64,000 nt of DNA, taken from Planococcus sp. MB-3u-03 (lineage in GTDB: Bacteria > Bacillota > Bacilli > Bacillales_A > Planococcaceae). A model generated the notes under the pieces. It ran no database searches and had not been told where the DNA came from. It saw nothing but the letters and a program-made list of their open reading frames with translations. The DNA lies in the NCBI RefSeq assembly GCF_002833405.1, contig NZ_CP025135.1, positions 3,314,541 through 3,378,540 of the forward strand. Direction: 5' to 3'. This document shows positions 26,733 to 35,446 of the stretch, one piece after another; position 1 is the stretch's first letter; every line of letters begins with the position of its first letter. The translations under genes and the position numbers were made by a program.

Positions 26733-27865
26733 TTAATCCGCCTCTAACTTACTACCAGTTAATAACGTTAATAATGATTTAGCATTTTCTAATAAATCAT
26801 CATAGGTAATTACCTCGATTTTATCTCTAAAACTAAATTTCTTTCTAAGCTTCTCTTTGTTTCTAGTGTCAGAGTATTAGATCTTCCAATTACCACATAG
26901 CCTTTTGGTGAATACAATTCTTGAATTTTTCACGTGCATATGAGTTATTATGTTCAATCCACTCTAACCAGTCCATTATTTGTTGTTCTGCATGTACCAA
27001 CGCACTGGCTGGATTGCCTTGTTTGGTATAAACATTTAAAGTACTAGCTTCAATTTCAACAACATCATAAAGTCCATTATATCTTTTCAAAACATAGTCA
27101 GCTTCGTATTCCGAACCAAACCTATGCTTATCTAATACCTCAATATATTCTGTTCCAAATAAAATTGGATAAGTCGTTAATATTTCTTGTAGTCTATTCT
27201 CATTTCTCGAGATATTATTTAATCCTACTGACAATTCATTAATTCCATCTTTTAAATTATTAATTACAAATTGAGCACTATCCAGTTTTTAGTTTTCCAT
27301 TAATTTATTCTTATAATAATTTACTTCACCGAATGAATAAATTCTGGGTATTTTCGCTACTGTCAATTCACCTTTGTTTTCAAAATCTGGAACCAAAGTA
27401 TCTGCAAGTTTGTATTTTTACTTCATTATTTTCATCTATTAACTCGAAACCATGTTCATATAACTGGTTATAATAGCCGCTAAGGCTCTTCCAATTTATC
27501 GTGATTTAGGAAAACAGGTATATTGTAAATAACTGACATAGCCAATTCATGAAGTATTGTTTGTCTAATTCATCTTACGACGCTTCAACAGATGTTTGCA
27601 ATAATGCTACCATCTCAAGACTGTTATAGGAGCTATTAAATGTATAACAAATAATGTGAAGTAGCGGTTTGTCATCTTGATCTACGTCAAAATCATTTCT
27701 TTAACAATCTTGTAAAACTCAGAATCCTTTTCATATTTCTCTATATTTATTTCAACGTCTTTTTGTAGATGAATACCTTTCATATTCTTCGTCAGTGTTC
27801 TCGCCATTCATTGTAATAAAAGTACGTAATAAAGTGGATTTCTTATACAAATCTAACCTATTCAT
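26733..27865 (-). pseudogene. sduA-like: Shedu-like DUF4263 nuclease gene with several single-base deletions
   Basis: Predicted anti-phage nuclease of about 377 codons. The open piece 26890-27234 carries the core of the Shedu/DUF4263 domain: ILTTYPILFGTEYIEVLD, EADYVLKRYNGLYDVVEIEAS and NPASALVHAEQQIMDWLEWI, with Asp and Glu-x-Glu in the PD-(D/E)xK positions. Restoring an A in three A runs extends the C-terminus to LYSPKGYVVIGRSNTLTLET and KIEVITYDDLLENAK. Upstream frames give SLSGYYNQLYEHGFELIDEN and, at the start, MNRLDLYKKSTLLRTFITMN behind AAAGGGA. At least one in-frame TAA (after KLMEN) also remains. Frame conservation suggests missed bases more than decay. Confidence 0.65.
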
Positions 27866-27952
27866 GCATTTCCCTTTAAAATAAATACCTCTTTCATCGT
27901 TTCAAATTCATGGATAGAATTAAGAGATTATATAAGACTCATCGCACTATAA

Positions 27953-29675
27953 CTAAAAGTTCTCTAGTCTTCTCATATTAAATAAACACGAATTTACTAT
28001 TTTTGTTAAAAATTTAGAACTAAGCTGCTTTAAATACTGCTTAATTAAGTGCCGCAATCGATATTTAAATATTTCATCTGGATGATTATCAATTTCTTCA
28101 TTAAAATATTCAATTGCATCTCTTATAATAGTATCTTCTTCCTATAACCTATTGCTGCAATACACTGAAATATTTCATGGCAATAAGACCAGTGAGAATG
28201 TGTTATTTCACCTAGCGGTAAAGGCAAAACCATTTATTATTTTTCATTTCTGTTATTACACTTTCTTTCTTAAACTATTGTCATTTTTAATTTATAAAAG
28301 AATATTTTAAATTCATTTACTTTGTCTGTATCAGTATCGGTAAAATTTTGTTTTCTTGTATTTTCGGCCATTATTTTAGGAGATGATTTCTGTAATTACT
28401 TTTGTTCTGGTTTGTAGCTTTAATATAACTTCATTTATAAAACTAGACTCTCCTTAGTAAATTTTCAAATGAATATCATCATAATTTATACTGAAATCCT
28501 TATTCTTATTCATCCAGTCAACTACTTGTCAACACTATATTTAAAATTCAAATTTGTTTTTCGGCTATACTAGCTAATTCGTCCAACCTTTGTAAGAAAC
28601 TTTTATAGATATATCGTGATCCAAATCTTTAATGAATATCGAAAATGGTTAACCTCATTTATAATCTGTTCGTCCGACATGAATAAAGGAATTGTTGACT
28701 CTACATATGTATCCACTTGTTTAACTATTTCCTAAATTGGGCTTTAGAAAATCACCTGTTAAGAACCATTCGAAAATAATTGGTATGAGGTTTGCATCAT
28801 ACTATTATTTAAATTTCTTTAATATAATGCCATATAATCCGGAAAGTTTTCTTTAGAATTGTATGTATCAAAAATATGCTAGTATTTTCTTCATCTTTTC
28901 CGGCAATAGTACCATTTTACATTTATGATCTACTACAAATAAAACTACAGAAAACAAATTTTATAAATATCTTCTTTATTAAATTTTGCGTTAAACATAT
29001 CTTCAGGTATTTCATGAATTACTTTTTATAAATAAATCGCTTTTCTAAAGTGCGTAAATTTTTAAATTCATTCTCTTGATAGATTCCTTTAATTATTGGC
29101 CAAGTATTGTTACCCATTATTTTTCAGGGCATCTTTTGAATAAGTTAATTTTATAAATACGATCAATAGATTTTTCAGCGTATTCTTCGAATGTTATTTT
29201 TCCTGATTTGAAAAGTTGTCGGACGAAGCTACTAAAATTATTTTAATTCCTTATTTTTGTAATAGAATCTATAAAACCAAATACTTCTTTGATGTCGAAA
29301 TCATCATTTTTCTTTCTAAGTCATCAATAATTGTTATGTTGGATTTAATTTTCAATTGTTTTGGATACTTATAAATATATCGGAGATTAAGGGTATTGAA
29401 ATATTGAACCCAAAGTGAGAAATATTAATATTCTTCATACTATTTAATACCTTTTAAATTTAGCTTCGTGTTTAGACAATAATAGATAATATAATTCTTG
29501 GTAGAAAGCATCAATATTTCTTTGCCAAACAATGAAATATAGTAAAAGTTTTCTTTATCTTTATAGAATCCATTGTGTATTGTTTTCCCAATACCCACGT
29601 TCCATCAAATAATATTCTTCGATAGGGCAAATCATCAAGTTTGTCTATGACATCCATAATTTTGGCAGCTTCCAT
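27953..29675 (-). pseudogene. KAP-type P-loop NTPase gene with many single-base deletions
   Basis: About 580 codons. It starts MEAAKIMDVIDKLDDLPYRR with GAAGGTG upstream. Adding one G turns TGGGTATTGGG into the Walker A motif LFDGTWGIGKT. Later frames give YYISLFGK, DAFYQELYYLLLSKHEA, the Walker B region NITIIDDLERKNDDFD, then IILVASSDNFSNQEK, EEYAEKSIDRIYKIN, and FKNLRTLEKRFIYK, ending NMRRLENF. This order (WGxGKT, IIDDLER, V-A-x-S, LRTLEK) is that of KAP-family NTPases, which occur in several phage-defence and toxin systems. It ends 88 bp before the Shedu-like gene, so the two probably form an operon. Confidence 0.6.
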
Positions 29676-29880
29676 TAGTAACACCTTCTTCATTAGAATT
29701 TAATTTCGAGAAAATAAAAACAAAGTGATTGTTGGAAGTGGAAGTAAAGGCAATCGAGGATTGATGATTCACAGCAAAACTTTTCTATCTTCAAAATATT
29801 AAATGTTCATTAGATTATAACCATGCAAATGCTCACCTAAAATCTACTTTCAGTAATATCATATTATTTTCCTCTAAATA

Positions 29881-29899
29881 ACCTCATTTACTTATGATA
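29881..29899. repeat. Right att-like direct repeat at the rlmH stop codon
   Basis: The same 19 bp as 26475-26493. It covers the last codons of rlmH (Y-H-K, stop at 29888-29890) and 7 bp beyond. Confidence 0.8.
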
Positions 29900-30354
29900 C
29901 GGTTCACCCTTCATAATCCGAAAACCACGATAAACCTGCTCCAGCAAGATCAACTTCATCAATTGATGCGGGAATGTCATCTTCGAGAACGATAATTTCT
30001 CATCCGCGCTTCAAGACTTCATCATGCAACCCAAGAGAGCCCCTGATGACGAAGACAACTTTGCTGCGGCCGTAAGTCATAAGTGATTCCATGTCTTTGG
30101 CGAGCTGCTCGGAGGTTCATCTTGCCGTCGATCGCGAGGGCGATGACGTAGGCGTCTGTGGGATTTTAGCGAGTATGCGCTCGCCTTCTTCTTTGACGAT
30201 TTCCATATCCGCTTCGCTCAATTGCTCCGGCGCTTTTCGTCCACGACTTCCACTTCCATAATTTTGCATAAGCCCCTAAGCGTTTTGCATATTCTGCAAT
30301 GCCCGCTTTCAAGTATTTCTTCAGTTTTCCGACGGTCACAATGGAAATGTTCAC
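29888..30354 (-). pseudogene. rlmH: 23S rRNA pseudouridine1915 N3-methyltransferase gene, frameshifted
   Basis: RlmH methylates pseudouridine 1915 in helix 69 of 23S rRNA. It starts [12 protein letters not shown] at ATG 30354. The frame then breaks at several points, but all parts of the family are present in order: [107 protein letters not shown], and [17 protein letters not shown]. The breaks are small deletions (A in two A runs, C in a C run, A before ACC, and two bases in a GC repeat). The near-intact residue sequence argues for sequencing deletions. It is the integration site of the adjoining element. Confidence 0.8.
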
Positions 30355-30401
30355 AACTTATCCCCTTTACACGAAATTTACAAACAAGTTGCCCACAGAG
30401 T

Positions 30402-30769
30402 TTATGCACATATCCACAGGCCATTCTACATCTTGTAGAATTTTATTTATCCGCCACAAGATACAATGCCTGTTCTTCACAGTAGTTGCACTTTGTGGAT
30501 AACTTTTTACTATCTGATAATTCAGTCAGTATGGGATAGCTTTCCGTTTTGGCAACAAATTCGTCAAGCCCTTGTCCCACATGCGTTTGGCAGCAATATA
30601 GCTCCATTTTTACGCCTCCTTTCGATTTCCGAATATTCAACACAGTTATACACATTTCGTTCCCTTTTATCCACAATCCATTTTAACAGATATAAAACAC
30701 TACGGATAGCGAAGCTTTTAGCACCTGTGGATTGTTAACAATCGATTTTTAACAAAAAAGTTATCCACA
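30402..30769. promoter_or_regulatory. DnaA-box cluster between rlmH and htrA
   Basis: Five exact matches to TTATNCACA occur in 370 bp: 30402-30410 (TTATGCACA), 30494-30502 (reverse), 30646-30654 (TTATACACA), 30667-30675 and 30761-30769 (both TTATCCACA). There are near-matches such as 30410-30418. Part of the cluster lies inside and upstream of the CxxH/CxxC gene. My recollection is that B. subtilis has an origin-proximal DnaA-box cluster near yydA, which is rlmH, so this may be its counterpart. Confidence 0.65.
30443..30607 (-). CDS. Small CxxH/CxxC zinc-ribbon-like protein
   Basis: A 54-aa protein with MELYCCQTHVGQGLDEFV at the start (C-Q-T-H) and CNYCEEQALYLV near the end (C-x-x-C). These two pairs probably bind one zinc ion. 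Small CxxH/CxxC proteins lie next to rlmH in many Bacillales. ATG 30607 is chosen because AAAGGAGG lies just upstream. The 23 preceding residues of the open frame are in untranslated leader. Function unknown. DnaA boxes flank and overlap the gene. Confidence 0.8.
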   Translation of the reverse strand: MELYCCQTHVGQGLDEFVAKTESYPILTELSDSKKLSTKCNYCEEQALYLVADK

Positions 30770-30871
30770 TGCCATTTTCCCGAACAATTGCCCCATTTCA
30801 GCTAAAAATTCGTGCTACGAAGTGTATAATATTCAGCTGATTTTTATTTCTTCCTTTCATTTTCGGAAATG

Positions 30872-30918
30872 AAAAAAAACAGTTCCAATCGGTGCATAAA
30901 ACACCATTTGGAACTGTT
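30872..30918 (-). terminator. Terminator after htrA
   Basis: On the minus strand AACAGTTCCAAATGGTG pairs with CACCGATTGGAACTGTT and is followed by eight T. Confidence 0.85.
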
Positions 30919-30924
30919 GCGATA

Positions 30925-32127
30925 TTATTGTGTGGAATTGTCGGTAAGTTCAAGTTCGAATTCGAGCAATTCGCCGTTTCGGTATGCTTTTACTTGCAGC
31001 ATATCTCCGATTTGTTTTTCGTTGTAAAGATGCTGACGCAACTCGATAATATCGCCAATTTCTTCACCATCCAGCTCGACGATAACATCGTATTGGCGCA
31101 TGCCCGCTTCATCCGCCGCAGAAGACGGAACCACTGAACTGACGACGACGCCCGCTGTAATGTCATCCGTCAAATTCAATGTATCTTCACGGTATGTGCT
31201 CGGCACTTGCGCCAAATCAATCAGCGTGATGCCCATCGCCGGACGCACCATTTCACCCGTTGCTTCGAGTTGATTGATGACCGGCAGTGCCGAGTTGATC
31301 GGAATCGAGAAGCCGATGCCTTCGACTTGCGAAGTGGCGATTTTCATCGAATTAATGCCAATCAATTGGCCCGCCAAATTGACGAGTGCGCCGCCGCTGT
31401 TACCAGGGTTGATCGCCGCATCTGTCTGCAAAACTTCCGCTTGCCAGTCTTCTGTGCCGTCACCATCCAAGTCGACCGGAACGGCCCGGTCAGTCCCTGA
31501 TACGACGCCGCTCGTCACAGAACCGGAAAATTCAAGGCCAAGCGGATTGCCGATCGCAATGACCGCTTCTCCGCGCTTCAATGCATCCGAATCGCCCAGC
31601 TCCACAACGCCTTGCACTTTGTCATTGCTCATTTCAAGGACAGCCAGATCAGTCCAAATATCGCTGCCGACTACTTGGGCATCGACTTTCGTCCCGTCGG
31701 CCAATGTCACTTCGATGCCACTCGCGCCGTCAACGACGTGATGGTTCGTCACGACATACGCGGTATCGCCTTCACTTTTATAAATGACGCCAGAACCCGT
31801 GCCGACTGCCTGTTCCTGGCTTTGCGAGAAGAAATCCCCGCCTGTCTGGAGATTCGACACGCCAACTACCGCATCCGACGCCTCATCGACGGCCTTCGTC
31901 ACATCGGTCGTGATATCAAGCGACGCGCCTTGCTGCTCACGGTTTTGCTGCTGGATCTGGGTGCCGGAATCAGTTGACTCGGTCCCTGGCAATAAGCCCG
32001 GTGCTTGCGAAAACAATAGCCACATCAATAGCGCCCCGACCAGCACGCCGAACACCCCTGCAAAGAAACTGCCTGCATGGCTCGGCTTCGGCTGCCTGCC
32101 ATTCGGCGTTTGATTGTAATAACCCAT
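30925..32127 (-). CDS. htrA: HtrA-like membrane serine protease
   Basis: Surface quality-control protease of 400 aa (DegP/HtrA, YycK position). A short cytoplasmic N-terminus precedes one membrane segment (about residues 20-44), then a Gln/Ser-rich linker. The trypsin-like catalytic triad is in VTNHHVVDGAS (His), WTDLAVLEM (Asp) and AAINPGNSGGALVN (Ser). A PDZ domain follows (GVVVSSVVPSSAADEAGMRQ). ATG 32127 (MGYYNQTPNG) is favoured over a codon three residues earlier. It follows walJ on the same strand, but a repeat and a terminator lie between. Confidence 0.95.
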   Translation of the reverse strand: MGYYNQTPNGRQPKPSHAGSFFAGVFGVLVGALLMWLLFSQAPGLLPGTESTDSGTQIQQQNREQQGASLDITTDVTKAVDEASDAVVGVSNLQTGGDFFSQSQEQAVGTGSGVIYKSEGDTAYVVTNHHVVDGASGIEVTLADGTKVDAQVVGSDIWTDLAVLEMSNDKVQGVVELGDSDALKRGEAVIAIGNPLGLEFSGSVTSGVVSGTDRAVPVDLDGDGTEDWQAEVLQTDAAINPGNSGGALVNLAGQLIGINSMKIATSQVEGIGFSIPINSALPVINQLEATGEMVRPAMGITLIDLAQVPSTYREDTLNLTDDITAGVVVSSVVPSSAADEAGMRQYDVIVELDGEEIGDIIELRQHLYNEKQIGDMLQVKAYRNGELLEFELELTDNSTQ

Positions 32128-32327
32128 AGCCTCCATCCTCTCTTATGCCTCTCTTTTTATCATAAGATGTACCCGCTAAAATGCAAGCAATCCTACCTGT
32201 ACAAGCCCATCAGGAAGTCATCACTCAACTTACTTTGTACACTTTTTAACTGGATGATTGGTCGCAACGCAGTTAGGTGATGCACTCCAGCAACTGTTGC
32301 TGCGCTATCTATATTCATTCCACTCTA

Positions 32328-32454
32328 GCTGATGGGAGTGAAAGTGGCGACTCCGGGAGGATCAGCGAGACATTTGAGACCCTGGACTGAGCGCAGCGAA
32401 GGAAGCGGCTCAATGCGAGCCCTCCGGAAAGCGTCCACTTTCACGGACATCAGC
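32328..32454. repeat. GC-rich miniature repeat with inverted ends
   Basis: A 127-bp element whose ends, GCTGATGGGAGTGAAAGTGG and the complement of GTCCACTTTCACGGACATCAGC, form an inverted repeat of about 20 bp. The core (GACTCCGGGAGGATCAGCGA, GGCTCAATGCGAGCCCTCCG) recurs at 47870-48092 and in more distant form at 38451-38675 and 50090-50262. It has no coding capacity and lies between terminators. Confidence 0.75.
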
Positions 32455-32470
32455 GGTTCAAAAAATCTAA

Positions 32471-32514
32471 AAAAACTGTCCCAGTAGCCATTTTCATGAC
32501 TTCCAGAACAGTCT
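32471..32514 (-). terminator. Terminator of the wal operon
   Basis: On the minus strand ACTGTTCTGG pairs imperfectly with CTGGGACAGT, with inner pairing ATGG/CCAT-like, and is followed by seven T. Confidence 0.7.
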
Positions 32515-32528
32515 CTCTCTACATCTAT

Positions 32529-33317
32529 TCACACCACAACCAAAGGCGTCGCTTCAGTCGGCGAGGTATCAAACAAATCGACATAATCGCCGACGAAGAT
32601 GCCTTTCGTCTGCAAGGTCTGCTCGACGCTCATGCGCGCGAGGTCTTTCATGTTATTGTCTTTACTCAAATGCGACAAGTAGATGCGCGTCGGCTTCTCC
32701 GCGAGCACTTCCGACATCGCCACCGCCGCATCTTCATTCGACACGTGCCCGACGTCGCTCAGGATGCGTCGTTTGACCGACCATGGGTAGCGCCCCATCT
32801 GCAGCATGCCGATGTCGTGGTTGCTCTCAAACACATAAGCATCGGACGCGCCGATGATGCCTTTCATGCGGTCGCTGACATAGCCCGTATCGGTGATCAG
32901 CGCAAGCTTCCTGCCGTTCTCGTGGAACACATAGAACATCGGGTCCGCCGCGTCATGCGACACGCCGAACGACTCGATGTCGAGGCCGCCAAACGATTTC
33001 GTCGTCTCCATATCAAAATGGAAGCGCTGCTCGACCGGAATCTCGCCGACCAGCCCGTCCATCGCCGTCCACGTTTTGGCGTTGGCGTAAATCGGCACTT
33101 TATGCCGGCGCGCGGCGATGCCGAGCCCTTTAATGTGATCGCTATGCTCATGGGTGACAAGAATGCCGTCGAGCTTGCCCATATCGCGGCCGATGGAGGC
33201 GAATAACGACTCCAATTTCTTGCCGCTAAGCCCTGCGTCCACTAAAAACGCATGCTCGTCGTTTTCTATATAGATGGCATTGCCAGTCGAACCGCTGGCC
33301 AATACACTAAAGCGCAT
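32529..33317 (-). CDS. walJ: WalJ metallo-beta-lactamase-fold hydrolase
   Basis: Cytoplasmic MBL-fold protein of 262 aa (YycJ). The metal motif is [13 protein letters not shown], with further ligands in [11 protein letters not shown] and LSHLSKDN. YycJ proteins have been linked to DNA metabolism and cell-wall/division coordination. The precise substrate is uncertain. It is the last gene of walRKHIJ and starts 13 bp after walI. Confidence 0.95.
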   Translation of the reverse strand: MRFSVLASGSTGNAIYIENDEHAFLVDAGLSGKKLESLFASIGRDMGKLDGILVTHEHSDHIKGLGIAARRHKVPIYANAKTWTAMDGLVGEIPVEQRFHFDMETTKSFGGLDIESFGVSHDAADPMFYVFHENGRKLALITDTGYVSDRMKGIIGASDAYVFESNHDIGMLQMGRYPWSVKRRILSDVGHVSNEDAAVAMSEVLAEKPTRIYLSHLSKDNNMKDLARMSVEQTLQTKGIFVGDYVDLFDTSPTEATPLVVV

Positions 33318-33330
33318 AGTTAAAATCTCC

Positions 33331-34134
33331 TTACTCTGCTGTTTCCTCTTTCTGTTTGTTCAGCTCAATGACACCGTCCTTGATGGCATTGACGAAATGA
33401 TCCGTTTCCTCGCCTTCGGAATCCTTCACGCGGATGCGCCAAGTTGGGACGAACATTTGCCGGTTCTCCGATACTTGAACATGTGTCGAATAGCCAAGTT
33501 CAGCTTCGGTGATGCGGCTGTTTGTCTCCAATAAGCTCTTCTGGTAAAGGGTATGGATTGCCTGAAGTGGTGAAATCAATTTCTTTTGTTCTTCATTTTC
33601 GATGATGTTGTCGAATAAGGTCTGCTCAAAACCGATAACGGCGTCATTCTCATCCCAGAACACGGTCAATTGGCCGCCCTTGCTATAAAACAACGGGACA
33701 CCCGCCATCTGCTGGAAAAACACCGCGTGGTTCTGATCTTCATCGATTTGCCAAAAGCTGTATTCCGAGCTTTCCGGTACTTCCTCTTCAATGAAAGCTG
33801 CCAATGCGTCTGCTTTGTCGCCCTCCAAGTCAATCGGTTCATCGTAAGTTACTTGCAGCATCCGGTCTTCCAGGACGTTGACGATGCCATCAATATCCAA
33901 TTCGGTGCCAGCAAAAGATTTCGATTCACCGCGTACGTATGGCTTGTCTTCTGAGACTTCCGGCAAAGCGGAATAAGTGATATTATCACCGCGTAATTTC
34001 TCATCGATGGTCGATTCCGGAAGCAATTCAATTCGTTCTGCTTCCGTATAGCGGTCGATATACAACGAATACAAGAAGACATTTAGAATCGAAAAGACAA
34101 CTATGAAAATGGTTTTTGTTTTACTCCAATCCAA
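33331..34134 (-). CDS. walI: WalI regulator of WalK
   Basis: YycI-type bitopic membrane protein of 267 aa. One N-terminal membrane helix ([19 protein letters not shown]) is followed by an extracytoplasmic domain. With WalH it contacts WalK in the membrane and restrains its activity in B. subtilis. The start overlaps the walH end by 14 bp, so translation is coupled. The domain shows the expected YycI sequence ([10 protein letters not shown], then [16 protein letters not shown]). Confidence 0.93.
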   Translation of the reverse strand: MDWSKTKTIFIVVFSILNVFLYSLYIDRYTEAERIELLPESTIDEKLRGDNITYSALPEVSEDKPYVRGESKSFAGTELDIDGIVNVLEDRMLQVTYDEPIDLEGDKADALAAFIEEEVPESSEYSFWQIDEDQNHAVFFQQMAGVPLFYSKGGQLTVFWDENDAVIGFEQTLFDNIIENEEQKKLISPLQAIHTLYQKSLLETNSRITEAELGYSTHVQVSENRQMFVPTWRIRVKDSEGEETDHFVNAIKDGVIELNKQKEETAE

Positions 34135-35446
34135 GCTTCACGCCTCCTACTGATTCGTCAGATAGCCGTGTCCATTTGCCATTTGCTTTATAATACCAAG
34201 CGGGTTGAAAGGTGATCAAAGGCTCTGATTCAGTCAGTTCGTAGCCGATCGTTACCGCTTCAATTGTCGATAGGTCCATTTCAAGTCGGGCCAAAGCATC
34301 CAATACCGCTTCGCCAGACGCCATTTCAATTGTGCGGGTTTCTGCGACCGAATCAAGCAAGTAAGTCGGGCGGCTATAGCGGAATGCCTGCTCAATGCCG
34401 TTGTCTATACCCCATTCAACATCTAAACTTACAGCTGTCATATTGCTGAAAACCGGGGAACCTTCGAAAAACAGCTGATAGCTGATCTGCTGATTGACCG
34501 ATTTCATGCCAAAATACACGTATTGATCGGTCCATCCTCCATGCTCATTAACAAAGTTGATGGAGTTGAACACGAGATCGGACGGAATCGCCGGGTCAGA
34601 GGTTTCGGCTTTAGGCTGCACGTAATTGATGCTTTTCTGGCTATCCAATTCACGCATGATCGCACCCGAATCATCGGTGAACTCCTCACTTTGCAGATCC
34701 CCTGCAAATTCTGCAGACGGGCTGTCCATAATGGCATCCGCAAAGATGGCCGCCGAGGTTTCTTCCAATAGGTAGTCAAAGCCAGTCTTCTCTATCGGAT
34801 CTTCCGGCACATAAACCGGCAAATTGCCGATGCGCGGATCCGTGATATAGCGATCATATTCTTCCGACTGTTGCACATAATCGCCGCGGAATTTTACCAA
34901 CTCTGTTTCCGATACTTGTGCCTCGTATACACGGCCCGAGCCGGTGTTGATAAAATAAATGACGGAATCGGGATCTTCCTCTGTTCCCCATTCGACAACA
35001 ACGCGGTTGAAGGTCGATTCCGGTAGATTATTATCGGTAATGTCCATAATGGCATCGAACACAGGGAACGGCACAGCACCTGGATAATACAGCACGGTGC
35101 GCCCTGGATTTTGTAAATATTGCTTCAGTACTTCTGTCCCTGCTTCTTCTTCAAATATCTGGACATCGGAAATTTGCCATTGCTGGATTGTTTCCAGCAT
35201 CTCTTCGATTTCAGTCTGGGAAAAAGTGCCGGTCACTTTATCTTCGTGATGATACAGCACTTTCACCGGCCGGACGACTTCGTCTGCACTGCGCTTATCG
35301 CCGATTGCCACGTCCACTTGTGTAGGCGTTTCAATCTCTTCAAGCGACGGGGTGAAGGTCCAGATTGTGAAGGTCAGTGCTAAGCTGAGAAAAATCAGGA
35401 TGAACAGGGCAATGGATTTTACATGCTCCAAATACTTCAATCCCAT
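34121..35446 (-). CDS. walH: WalH regulator of WalK
   Basis: YycH-type protein of 441 aa with an N-terminal membrane helix (SIALFILIFLSLALTFTIW, residues 11-29) and a large extracytoplasmic region. It works with WalI on the WalK kinase. It overlaps both walK (10 bp) and walI (14 bp), consistent with a single operon. Family segments visible include VKVLYHHEDKVTGTFSQTEI and YVYFGMKSVNQQISYQLFFE. Confidence 0.93.
   Translation of the reverse strand: MGLKYLEHVKSIALFILIFLSLALTFTIWTFTPSLEEIETPTQVDVAIGDKRSADEVVRPVKVLYHHEDKVTGTFSQTEIEEMLETIQQWQISDVQIFEEEAGTEVLKQYLQNPGRTVLYYPGAVPFPVFDAIMDITDNNLPESTFNRVVVEWGTEEDPDSVIYFINTGSGRVYEAQVSETELVKFRGDYVQQSEEYDRYITDPRIGNLPVYVPEDPIEKTGFDYLLEETSAAIFADAIMDSPSAEFAGDLQSEEFTDDSGAIMRELDSQKSINYVQPKAETSDPAIPSDLVFNSINFVNEHGGWTDQYVYFGMKSVNQQISYQLFFEGSPVFSNMTAVSLDVEWGIDNGIEQAFRYSRPTYLLDSVAETRTIEMASGEAVLDALARLEMDLSTIEAVTIGYELTESEPLITFQPAWYYKANGKWTRLSDESVGGVKLGLE

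Larger units (their letters stand above)
26475..29899. mobile_element. SCC-like insertion at the 3' end of rlmH
   Basis: An AT-rich block of about 3.4 kb lies exactly downstream of rlmH. It is bounded by perfect 19-bp direct repeats, one being the rlmH 3' end. Staphylococcal SCC elements use the same site: their att core covers the last codons of rlmH (GEAYHK and stop). Here the rlmH copy reads GEPYHK and stop, and the far copy reads GETYHK and stop. The cargo is two minus-strand genes, a KAP-type NTPase and a Shedu-like nuclease, both interrupted by single-base deletions. I find no ccr recombinase, so the element is a remnant, is mobilised in trans, or entered by another recombinase. Confidence 0.75.

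Noticed and set aside
26488..26736. Plus-strand ORF starting inside the left att-like repeat
   Set aside because: The stretch VSEVTEKWGISQENF hints at a helix-turn-helix, but there is no ribosome binding site and the rest shows no family character. Not strong enough to call.
28261..29460. Several unrelated short genes in the AT-rich island
   Set aside because: The short frames join into one continuous KAP-type protein when single missing bases are restored.
32496..33206. Long plus-strand ORF of 236 codons
   Set aside because: It is antisense to walJ, rich in His/Arg/Asp as expected from the complement of a coding gene, with no family resemblance.
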